Of a DNA stretch of 62,543 nt, positions 39,327-46,523 are shown one piece after another; position 1 is the first letter of the stretch; each line of letters opens with the position of its first letter. Origin of the DNA: Deferribacteres bacterium (GTDB lineage: Bacteria > Nitrospirota > Thermodesulfovibrionia > UBA6902); contig JAADFS010000028.1 in the NCBI GenBank assembly GCA_013152795.1, forward strand, positions 1-62,543. The letters are read 5' to 3'. The notes under the pieces were generated by a model. The model ran no database searches and was not told the origin of the DNA. It worked only from the letters and a program-made list of their open reading frames with translations. The position numbers were made by a program, and so were the translations under genes.

Positions 39327-40399
39327 AAAAGATATACAGGAAGATACAGGTCCTCAAGGCTGCAGACATGGGGGCGGAAATATCCCCTGAGATGCTTGCG
39401 AAGATCAATGCGTATACATTGAAGGAACTCTCTGCTGAAGATGTATATGTCAGAAAGTTTCTTCTCGCCCATAATGCCATCGACAGGGACAACGAGCGTT
39501 TCCCTGAGGCATTGATAGATGAGTTCGCAGATACCCTGCCGGGCAAGGGTTTTCTCATAGGCCACGAGCGGCCCGGCCCTGGGAGGGGACTGTTCTTTGA
39601 CGCCGCTACAGAGGAGATGCCCCCGGAAAGGTTTGTCGAGCTTACAGGTGAGACACCGAGATTACCGGCTGGGGTAGAGACCGTCAAGGTCCTCTGGGGC
39701 TGGATGTATCTGTTGAGAGAAGCTTTCAACGAGGAGATCATGGCGAACCTGGACGCCGGCATATACCGGCATGTGTCGATAGGTTTCAGGGCTGCTGATC
39801 TTAACGCAGTCAAGGCAGATCCGAACGGAGCAGTTCTGTACTGGGAATATGTACCGCCGGGCGAGGCCACAGAGGGGTCGTTAGTCTGGCTCGGGGCTCA
39901 ACCAGGCGCAACAGCCCAGAAGGCACAGAAGACAGAGTCCGGGGATATAGATACCGAGAAAAAAGGAGGTAAGGAGATGAATGAATTTCTGAAAAGATTG
40001 TCATTGAAGCTCGGCAAGACGTTCTCTGAAGATAACGCCGAAGACGAGATCATGGCGATTTTCAATGAGAAGGATGCGAAGCTCAAAGAGCTTGAAAACA
40101 AGGTAGCCGAGCTTGAACCTCTCGCTGCAGATGGCAGGGCCTACAGGAAGGAGCTCGTCGATTCCTATGTCACTCTCAGGACCAAGCTTGAGGAGCTGCC
40201 CGCGGATGACGAGAACAGACAGAAACAGGCCCGCGAGATTGCCGCCGGCTTTCCTGTCGAGTTTCTGAAGTCAGAAGTTGAAGTGCTTCAGAAGCGAGTC
40301 GAGGAGAAATTCCCCGATGAGGGCCAGTTGAAGGGCGGGGATCCAGACAATCGGGACAAGAATGCAAAGACAAATCCACTCGTGCCTGACGATGATTGA
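39323..40399 (+). CDS. Prohead protease with C-terminal scaffold
   Basis: The N-terminal 200 residues look like a phage head maturation protease of the S14/S78-like or Mu gpI type (AHNAIDRDNERFPEALIDEFADTLPG, LIGHERPGPGR, RHVSIGFRA). The C-terminal 140 residues are a coiled-coil scaffold (DAKLKELENKVAELEPLAADG). A strong internal ribosome-binding site lets the scaffold be made alone. It would shape and then mature the capsid. Confidence 0.78.
   Translation: MKKIYRKIQVLKAADMGAEISPEMLAKINAYTLKELSAEDVYVRKFLLAHNAIDRDNERFPEALIDEFADTLPGKGFLIGHERPGPGRGLFFDAATEEMPPERFVELTGETPRLPAGVETVKVLWGWMYLLREAFNEEIMANLDAGIYRHVSIGFRAADLNAVKADPNGAVLYWEYVPPGEATEGSLVWLGAQPGATAQKAQKTESGDIDTEKKGGKEMNEFLKRLSLKLGKTFSEDNAEDEIMAIFNEKDAKLKELENKVAELEPLAADGRAYRKELVDSYVTLRTKLEELPADDENRQKQAREIAAGFPVEFLKSEVEVLQKRVEEKFPDEGQLKGGDPDNRDKNAKTNPLVPDDD
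39977..40399 (+). CDS. Nested scaffolding protein from internal start
   Basis: An in-frame ATG at 39977 has AAAAGGAGGTAAGGAG immediately upstream, inside the protease gene. The 140-residue product would be the scaffold alone. This copies the arrangement of lambda C/Nu3 and Mu I/Z. Confidence 0.6.
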   Translation: MNEFLKRLSLKLGKTFSEDNAEDEIMAIFNEKDAKLKELENKVAELEPLAADGRAYRKELVDSYVTLRTKLEELPADDENRQKQAREIAAGFPVEFLKSEVEVLQKRVEEKFPDEGQLKGGDPDNRDKNAKTNPLVPDDD

Positions 40400-40447
40400 T
40401 GATCGCTGAGACGGATCAGAAAATCAAATAAAGAAGGAGGTTAAAGG

Positions 40448-41017
40448 ATGGCTACAGCAACCATCATAGATACAATACAGAATGTGAGAACGTTGGCATA
40501 TACGCACGACTCTGCCGTAGCAAAGGGAGATGTCATCGTCGTAAACGGCCAGGTCCTCATTGCAGTCAATGACGCAGACGCGAATGCCGAAAACGTATAT
40601 GCATACCAGGGCAAGGCGGAGTTTCCGAAAGAGGCGAACCTTGCTGTTTCCCCCGGGGAGATTTGCTACTGGGATGAATCCGCAGGAGTTATGACGAAAA
40701 CCCAGGGAGGCAATACCAGGGCCGGGACGTGCATAGAGGCATCCGCTGCATCTGATACCACTTTGCTGGTGCTCCTTGAGCCGAACAGGACGAAGATCCG
40801 CAAGGTAAGTGTCACTGTAGCTGCAGGGACGACAGCAGGATCAAGCGCTGCTGATACGGCACTTGTTGGAGCTGAGGTGATCGGAATATATCCGACCGGC
40901 AACCAGGACCAGCTTGTTGACAACGTGGCTGTGAATGCCGACGGAAGCATCACGGTCACTCTTGCTGCAGCGGCTACGGCAGACAATACGTTCAGCGTTG
41001 CCTGCCTGAGCGTGTAA
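40448..41017 (+). CDS. Capsid decoration protein (DUF2190-like)
   Basis: The 189-residue beta-rich protein has AVAKGDVIVVNGQVLIAVNDADANAENVYAYQGKAEFPKE, typical of DUF2190-like head-stabilising proteins upstream of or beside the major capsid gene. The C-terminal part (VTVAAGTTAGSS, ADNTFSVACLSV) is a second beta domain. AAGGAGG lies before the ATG. It should trim the outside of the capsid. Confidence 0.7.
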   Translation: MATATIIDTIQNVRTLAYTHDSAVAKGDVIVVNGQVLIAVNDADANAENVYAYQGKAEFPKEANLAVSPGEICYWDESAGVMTKTQGGNTRAGTCIEASAASDTTLLVLLEPNRTKIRKVSVTVAAGTTAGSSAADTALVGAEVIGIYPTGNQDQLVDNVAVNADGSITVTLAAAATADNTFSVACLSV

Positions 41018-41050
41018 CGATTCCAGAAACGACAAGGAGGTAGAAAGAAG

Positions 41051-42142
41051 ATGAATAGAGGATTACAGACATTCGGGATATGGGGGTTGATGGTCCTCGC
41101 CTCAATACTCGCCCTTGCAGTGCTCGGCACTCCTTCACAGGGGGCCGGGATGGCATCAGTGGCTTTCGCCTGGATGCCACTTGCAGGAGTAATCTACGGC
41201 AGGAAGATATTTGATTGGTCGAAGATCAACGACATCGAACATATCGACGACAAGAAGGAGATGATCGTAGATGCGGCAAATACGTTCATGCAGAAGATCA
41301 ATCAGCAGAAAGTTGCAGGGGCAAAGATATCAGGGGCTGACCCGAACCTGCAGGGGGCTATACCTGTCGTTCTTGTTATGTCCGATACGGTGAAAAACCC
41401 GGACCGGGGGTATGAACTCCTGTTCGATGAAGTGGACATGAGGGAAAGCACGAGTGACACCTTCGAGGTGCTGGATGTCTCCGGTGGTGTGACCTTCTAC
41501 CAGCAGAACCCGGGCGAAGAGGCAAAGATGTCCAAAATACCGTCGAGCGATAAGACAAACGTCGGGTTCCTGAGGTTCACCGGCGGCCTGAACATTCTCG
41601 ACGACTGGCTCCGCTTCAACAAATACTACCTGATTGACGAGCTCTTCGAGGATACGATCAGGCGTTGGTGGGGCAAGAAGGCAACGCTGTTCTACGGATT
41701 GCTCTCTAACCTTACCGGCATTGACGAGCCTTTCGATACCGACGATGTTCTCACGATCAACAACGCCTGTGCCAGCATCCTCACAGATCTTGAAAAGATA
41801 GGATTTGACGTGGATGAAAACGAACAGTTCGTTATCACCTGCAATCCGAGACTCAGGGGCAGGATCTTCAAGGCTATTGCTTCGAGCTTCGTGAACCCGA
41901 ATCAGAACAACAACCAGATCATCTACAACATCAGCGCTGTTGTCAGCTCGACGAAGGTTGCAAACACGAGCTACTATGTCTCTCTCCCCGGCAGAAAGAA
42001 CAAGCGCGGGGAATGGGAGGACTTCAATGCGCGTCCTGCACAGAGAGACGAGCGTATCCTCGGGGCCGCCCATGTCTGGACGGGGGCCTACAACGGCATA
42101 ATCGCACAAAAGAAACAGCACAGGAGATGCGCACTGAGCTAA
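41051..42142 (+). CDS. Major capsid protein with hydrophobic N-terminal extension
   Basis: Position after the decoration protein and sequence style (VGFLRFTGGLNILDDWLRFNKYYLIDELFEDTIRRWWGKK, PRLRGRIFKAI) indicate the major head protein. The first 50 residues are strikingly hydrophobic and signal-like (WGLMVLASILALAVLG, then MASVAFAWMPLAGVIYG). The start is supported by AAGGAGG ten bases upstream. A cleavable N-terminal segment removed during maturation is possible; membrane targeting of capsid assembly is speculative. Confidence 0.68.
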   Translation: MNRGLQTFGIWGLMVLASILALAVLGTPSQGAGMASVAFAWMPLAGVIYGRKIFDWSKINDIEHIDDKKEMIVDAANTFMQKINQQKVAGAKISGADPNLQGAIPVVLVMSDTVKNPDRGYELLFDEVDMRESTSDTFEVLDVSGGVTFYQQNPGEEAKMSKIPSSDKTNVGFLRFTGGLNILDDWLRFNKYYLIDELFEDTIRRWWGKKATLFYGLLSNLTGIDEPFDTDDVLTINNACASILTDLEKIGFDVDENEQFVITCNPRLRGRIFKAIASSFVNPNQNNNQIIYNISAVVSSTKVANTSYYVSLPGRKNKRGEWEDFNARPAQRDERILGAAHVWTGAYNGIIAQKKQHRRCALS

Positions 42143-42145
42143 GAG

Positions 42146-42583
42146 ATGGCACGGGTGACAGTTGAAAATATCAAGGACCTCGGTTTCACTTTTCAGATGT
42201 TCGGGCTGGACAACGAGTCCAGCCTCGAACTCTACATTCAAGACATCATTGACGATGCCGGTGCCATCCTCGAGGGTGTCATAGGTTCGACAACTTACAA
42301 TTCAGCCTCGAGTCCTACTGCCGGCTACGTCAAGCGGGCTGAAAAATGCCTTGTTGCCTCTGAGCTCCTACAGCGACGCATCAACAGGGTCCTGAACAAC
42401 GTAACAGCCTCGGATGACAAGATCAGCACAAGGAACGAAGAGCAGCAGATGCAGCGGTACCAAGACGAGGCGGAAAAGCTGATCAGTCTACTCACAGGGG
42501 ATACAGACTACAGCTTCGGCATTGTCAAGACATCGCATTTCGAGGAAACATCAGGGCCTGGAGGGCTTGAAGTCTCAGGTTAA
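42146..42583 (+). CDS. Head-tail connector protein
   Basis: The 145-residue helical protein (LYIQDIIDDAGAILEGVIG, VKRAEKCLVASELLQRRINRVL) fits phage head completion proteins of the gp6/adaptor type by size, position after the capsid gene and helical composition. It lies three bases after the capsid stop. The assignment rests largely on gene order. Confidence 0.6.
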   Translation: MARVTVENIKDLGFTFQMFGLDNESSLELYIQDIIDDAGAILEGVIGSTTYNSASSPTAGYVKRAEKCLVASELLQRRINRVLNNVTASDDKISTRNEEQQMQRYQDEAEKLISLLTGDTDYSFGIVKTSHFEETSGPGGLEVSG

Positions 42584-42589
42584 GGGGAT

Positions 42590-43069
42590 ATGCTCAATCT
42601 CAATGTAACCATAGAGGGAGACAAGGTGATCATAGAAGGTCTCGATAAAATCGCGGACCATATGCCCGATGCAGTCCAGCGCGGCCTTTTGAGGGTTGTC
42701 AAAGGAATCCACCGCATGGCATACGAGTTCCTTTCCGGTCCCGGATTGGAAGCAAAGGGAGCGGCGTTAGCCGGCGGATACCCTGTCCCTGTCCGTACCG
42801 GGCATCTCAGGCGGATGCTCGACTGGCTGGGGCCCGGCGAGACAAAGACAGCAGGCGATCATACCTTCACGGCCGGTCCGATGGAGGCAATGGTATACAA
42901 CTCGGCAGAATATGCGATGGTCATCCATGAAGGACGTGGCTCCTCCGAGAAGTATGGGAGGAGGCCGTATCTCGAGGATGCCCTTGATGCATTCAACCAG
43001 GGCGACAGGATACGGAATACCATTGCGGAGGAGATAGACGAGGAGGTCAGGAGAAGTGGGCTTTCTTGA
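42590..43069 (+). CDS. HK97 gp10-like tail completion protein
   Basis: The 159-residue product shows YPVPVRTGHLRRML followed by VYNSAEYAMVIHEGRG and RRPYLEDAL, the pattern of HK97 gp10-like proteins that join head and tail. It overlaps the next gene by 14 bases. Confidence 0.75.
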   Translation: MLNLNVTIEGDKVIIEGLDKIADHMPDAVQRGLLRVVKGIHRMAYEFLSGPGLEAKGAALAGGYPVPVRTGHLRRMLDWLGPGETKTAGDHTFTAGPMEAMVYNSAEYAMVIHEGRGSSEKYGRRPYLEDALDAFNQGDRIRNTIAEEIDEEVRRSGLS

Positions 43070-43490
43070 CAGGTTCAATGCAATTGCCGTGAGGATTGAG
43101 AACAATCGATCCCTTCAGCAGTTTTGCATGGATAATTTCGGGCAGGCATTGAAGGTTGAGAAGGTTTTCAGGTGGCGCAAGGAGATCCCGATTACTGATC
43201 TGCCGATCGCCCTGGTCACCCGGCCATATGTGAGGCGGTCGTTTGAGGGAATGGTACCGAAGAAGGAACAGGGCATCTCTGTGTATGCCGGGTTCCGGAT
43301 GGAAGATCAAGATAAGGCCGTGGCATTGTCGATCGAGTTTGAGGAGCTGCTTGAGGATGCGATATGCCGCAAGACATCACATCCGGATGACCGGCCGATG
43401 GGTATTATGCCGGCTGATTCGACAAACGATGAGGGCAAATTCCATCCGGTATATTTTCTTGTGATGGAAGTGCTCGTGAGAGACAGATAG
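43056..43490 (+). CDS. Putative tail terminator protein
   Basis: The 144-residue alpha/beta protein follows the gp10-like gene in the slot usual for tail terminators (gpU-like). It starts at GTG overlapping the gene before. The middle contains ALVTRPYVRRSFEGMVPKKEQGISVYAGF and the C-terminus HPVYFLVMEVLVRDR, strand patterns that fit a terminator ring. Assignment is mostly by order. Confidence 0.55.
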   Translation: MGFLDRFNAIAVRIENNRSLQQFCMDNFGQALKVEKVFRWRKEIPITDLPIALVTRPYVRRSFEGMVPKKEQGISVYAGFRMEDQDKAVALSIEFEELLEDAICRKTSHPDDRPMGIMPADSTNDEGKFHPVYFLVMEVLVRDR

Positions 43491-43498
43491 GAGGATGA

Positions 43499-43774
43499 AT
43501 GGACGAACCGCGCATGATAACAGCTATCGCCGGTTTTTTTGGCGCCATTGTCGGAGCCATAGGCAGTTTCTTCGGCCTGAAGTATAGGGTGGACCGTATG
43601 GAGAAGGATTTCGATTCTCACAAGAAAATCGCAATTACAGCTCCATCATGTGACAAGTGCCTTGCAGGCACAACATCGAGATTGTCGACCCTGGAAAGAT
43701 TCATGGCCGACATCCATAAAAAGCAGGACCAGACGATAGCGAAACTGAACCAGATAATCGGAAAACTGCAATAA
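43499..43774 (+). CDS. Small membrane protein with coiled coil (possible accessory holin)
   Basis: The 91-residue product has one N-terminal hydrophobic helix (ITAIAGFFGAIVGAIGSFFG), a CDKC motif and a C-terminal coiled coil. TAGGAGG lies before the ATG. It immediately precedes the endolysin, so a lysis-accessory role is likely, resembling haemolysin XhlA-type proteins in layout. Confidence 0.6.
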   Translation: MDEPRMITAIAGFFGAIVGAIGSFFGLKYRVDRMEKDFDSHKKIAITAPSCDKCLAGTTSRLSTLERFMADIHKKQDQTIAKLNQIIGKLQ

Positions 43775-43788
43775 TCCCCGGGGGTGAA

Positions 43789-44274
43789 ATGGCACGTTTC
43801 GAAGAAGCCGTTACAAAGACACTGCAGTTTGAAGGTGGATACTCAAATAACCCTCTCGACCGCGGGGGGGAAACAAGGTTCGGCATATCGAAGAGGTGGC
43901 ATCCGGATGTCGACATCAAGAACCTGACAATAGAGAGGGCAAAAGAGATCTACCGGCGTGAGTACTGGGATAAACTCAACCTTGACTTAGTTGAAAACCA
44001 ACGCATTGCAGAGGAGATTTTCGATACAGCAGTCAACACAAGCCCGAGAAAGGCAGGCAGGTTCCTTCAAGAGGCATTGAATCTGCTTGAAGACTCCGGC
44101 CTGGTCGAGGACGGAATAATCGGCGAGAAGACGCTCGCTGCAGTAAACAATTATCCGTATCCGGATGCGCTCTTGAAAGCATTGAACGGGTTTCAGTTCA
44201 TGCATTACTTGCAGACAATTGAAAAAGATGAAAGTCAAAGGATATTCATCCGGGGATGGCTGAAGAGGGTATAG
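43789..44274 (+). CDS. GH108 endolysin (N-acetylmuramidase)
   Basis: The 161-residue protein opens with the GH108 catalytic motif LQFEGGYSNNPLDRGGETRFGIS, with the catalytic glutamate at E15. A C-terminal peptidoglycan-binding region follows (DGIIGEKTLAAVN). It has no signal peptide, so export depends on the holin. It lies in a cluster of membrane proteins that forms the lysis module. Confidence 0.9.
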   Translation: MARFEEAVTKTLQFEGGYSNNPLDRGGETRFGISKRWHPDVDIKNLTIERAKEIYRREYWDKLNLDLVENQRIAEEIFDTAVNTSPRKAGRFLQEALNLLEDSGLVEDGIIGEKTLAAVNNYPYPDALLKALNGFQFMHYLQTIEKDESQRIFIRGWLKRV

Positions 44275-44519
44275 CAGTTATCTGGCCGTTGCTTCGTTAC
44301 ATGTTTGCTGATGCCTTTGTTGAGGGCAGGCGTGGAAGAAATCAAGTTGTCCTCAAGGCAGGGGTCAGCGCTCGTATCCCGAACTCATGGTGTGCTGTTT
44401 CTGGATGTCTTGTACGCAAGAACTTATTCAGTGACAAAGAATATCAGCTTGAAGCACGTGCGGAAGTATGCCAGACCATGTGCCACTGGAGACAGTGGCA
44501 GAAGGAGCAATGCAGATGA
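44256..44519 (+). CDS. Hypothetical lysis-region protein
   Basis: The 87-residue cysteine-containing product overlaps the endolysin by 19 bases and its stop overlaps the holin start (ATGA). Overlap on both sides supports it, but two other frames are open here and no family is recognised. Confidence 0.4.
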   Translation: MAEEGIAVIWPLLRYMFADAFVEGRRGRNQVVLKAGVSARIPNSWCAVSGCLVRKNLFSDKEYQLEARAEVCQTMCHWRQWQKEQCR

Positions 44520-45172
44520 CCTGGAAAAAGATAGGCAATTTCCTGCTCGAGAACGGAGTCAAGAGGCTTGGCGGGTTCCTCCTGAATCCTGCCGGGGAAA
44601 CTGTCGACCTGATTGCGGACCTGATCGGCGGCAAGCTCGGGGAGGACGATCCAGAGAAGGTATATGAGATACTCAGGAAGGATAAGGATGCCTTGGTCAA
44701 GCTCAAGGAACTCGAGATGTCTCACGAGACCGAACTCGAACGCCTCGCCATACAGGACAGGGCAAACAGGCTTGCAGCCGATACAGCAAGACTGCAATCC
44801 GTCAACCAGACAATGCAGGCCGAGACACAAGCTAAGTGGAAATGGTCTGCATTCTGGAGGCCCCTGTGGGGAGTTCTGTCGGCGATTGCCTTCTTTGTGC
44901 AGATGGTGGGGATCATGATAATTCTCAGCATTCTGGTCTATAAGGTGCTTGCAGGGGAAGTAGATAACATTTCTCAGATTCTGACCGCTGTCTCAACAGT
45001 ATTGTCCGCCATATTTCCGATGTGGGGCATTGCCGGGGCGGTACTTGGGGTCACGGCCTGGCATCGCGGGAAAATGCAGAGGGCCATGGTCGAAGCCCCC
45101 GGCCGCGGTCTGACTGGCCCGGCCGGGAAGCTTGAGTCCATCATAAGAAAGACGATCGATAAGGGAAAGTAA
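44516..45172 (+). CDS. Three-TM holin (GTA-type)
   Basis: The 218-residue product has an amphipathic N-terminus, a coiled coil (KLKELEMSHETELERLAIQ), and a membrane block starting FWRPLWGVLSAIAFFVQMVGIMIILSILVYKVL and ending FPMWGIAGAVLGVTAWHRGK. This matches the 3TM holin family found in gene transfer agents and phages. It would permeabilise the inner membrane to release the endolysin. Confidence 0.82.
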   Translation: MTWKKIGNFLLENGVKRLGGFLLNPAGETVDLIADLIGGKLGEDDPEKVYEILRKDKDALVKLKELEMSHETELERLAIQDRANRLAADTARLQSVNQTMQAETQAKWKWSAFWRPLWGVLSAIAFFVQMVGIMIILSILVYKVLAGEVDNISQILTAVSTVLSAIFPMWGIAGAVLGVTAWHRGKMQRAMVEAPGRGLTGPAGKLESIIRKTIDKGK

Positions 45173-45546
45173 TGCCAGAGAAGATAAGCTGGAGACAAAA
45201 GATCAATCCGATCTGGTGGTTCGGCAACATCGACGACCCGGAGCCACCGGACTGGTTTGAACCGACGCAGCTCAACTATGAAAGACGGCGGGGTTGGCGA
45301 TTCCGTAATCCATTCCATAATTTTTTCTGGTATGTACTGGGGATTGCGGATAAGGAATTCACCGCCCATGGAAAAGCCACGGAGAATGTATTTGTAGACG
45401 GATTGAACTATACCTTTCTGAAGACAAAGCACTTGCCGGTGTGCTTTCCGTTCATCTCATATCGCGGGCTGGGAATCAAGTTTTACGTAGGCTGGAGGCC
45501 TGACAGCGGGGCTTTCGGCCTGAAATTGACGATCGACAGGAGGTAA
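45172..45546 (+). CDS. DUF7338-like phage protein
   Basis: The 124-residue product is rich in tryptophan and aromatic motifs (NPIWWFGNIDDPEPPDW, FRNPFHNFFWYVLGIADKEF). The pattern resembles a phage protein family of unknown function found beside lysis genes. Its start overlaps the holin stop by one base. Aromatic patches suggest membrane association. Confidence 0.55.
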   Translation: MPEKISWRQKINPIWWFGNIDDPEPPDWFEPTQLNYERRRGWRFRNPFHNFFWYVLGIADKEFTAHGKATENVFVDGLNYTFLKTKHLPVCFPFISYRGLGIKFYVGWRPDSGAFGLKLTIDRR

Positions 45547-45547
45547 C

Positions 45548-46072
45548 ATGAGAAAGTTTATTCTTGTATGCATGATTGTGTTGTCATTCCTTTTGGTGAG
45601 CTGCGGCATGATAGGTTCATATTCAGTGGAGGTGGCCACAGAGTTGACCGCTGAGACAGATCTCGTGGGGATTCCGGGGGCAGAGACTTCAACGGAGTTT
45701 GTAGACGTTGTGGTCACCGAGAACACGATCCAGGACCTGACCGTGAAGAGCATAGCTTATGAAATCACGAGAAATGATGGCGGAAGTGGGGAGATAAACC
45801 TATCCATCACTGACGTTGGTGAGGAATGCGACATGGATATCCCGCTCGCTACGATTCGGATTGTTTCAGGAGAAACAACAGACGGTCCGGTCCCCCTGCC
45901 GGCAGGCTTCCTGATAGACAAGCTGAACGAACGGATCGATACTGGATACAGACTGTGCTTTGAGATTGTGCAGGACATTGCTTCCGACAATGTAACGGCT
46001 GGGGATATAAACCCTATCGACATACATATCAAATTGCCCGTGTATGTCAGTGCGAGTCTTGAGGCAGCATAG
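45548..46072 (+). CDS. Phage-encoded lipoprotein
   Basis: A type II signal peptide is clear: MRKFILVCMIVLSFLLVSCG, with lipobox LVSC. The mature 155 residues are beta-rich. GACAGGAGG lies before the start. Next to the holin and endolysin it could be an outer-membrane spanin component, though it is longer than most and proline-poor. A lysogenic-conversion or superinfection-exclusion lipoprotein is an alternative. Confidence 0.7.
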   Translation: MRKFILVCMIVLSFLLVSCGMIGSYSVEVATELTAETDLVGIPGAETSTEFVDVVVTENTIQDLTVKSIAYEITRNDGGSGEINLSITDVGEECDMDIPLATIRIVSGETTDGPVPLPAGFLIDKLNERIDTGYRLCFEIVQDIASDNVTAGDINPIDIHIKLPVYVSASLEAA

Positions 46073-46085
46073 AAAGGTCAAAACG

Positions 46086-46523
46086 ATGGCAATCACAGGC
46101 ACTGAGAGGACAAGACGGCCGGAGAGAGGCGGAGTGGATATAGTCGTCGAGTTTTCAGGAGACGTGAAGACCACGAAGACATTCCACTTCGCGGCCCCAA
46201 ACCCCTCCAAGGCGGAAATAGACGCCCGCATCCAGAAGGCCGCGGCAAGGATGCAGTACAGGCTCAATCCCCTCAATGAGCTTGAGGTCGAGGGAGCTGA
46301 TGTGAGACTGCTCTTGCAGGGCATAGTGAAATATATCAGGAGCAAGCCGGATGTGACGTTTCAGCAGCTCATCGTGACGATTAACGCGAAGCATCCTGAG
46401 CTGAACTGGAAGCCTGAAAAACTCCTGCAGCACATCATCCGCCGTGCCGGGAAGAATATGACCTTCCAGGAGTTCAAGACGATCTGCATCGGCAGGAAAT
46501 TCTACGGGGTGGACGATGGCTGA
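46086..46523 (+). CDS. Hypothetical phage protein
   Basis: The 145-residue product is alpha/beta with a basic, helical C-terminal half (LLLQGIVKYIRSKPDVTFQQLIVTINAKHPELNW) that could be a small DNA- or protein-binding domain. I chose the ATG at 46086, behind AAAGG; the frame extends upstream to 46044. It overlaps the beta-helix gene by eight bases. Confidence 0.5.
   Translation: MAITGTERTRRPERGGVDIVVEFSGDVKTTKTFHFAAPNPSKAEIDARIQKAAARMQYRLNPLNELEVEGADVRLLLQGIVKYIRSKPDVTFQQLIVTINAKHPELNWKPEKLLQHIIRRAGKNMTFQEFKTICIGRKFYGVDDG

Noticed and set aside
41330..42241. A 303-codon minus-strand frame in the capsid gene
   Set aside because: It is antisense to the major capsid gene inside a uniformly rightward late operon.
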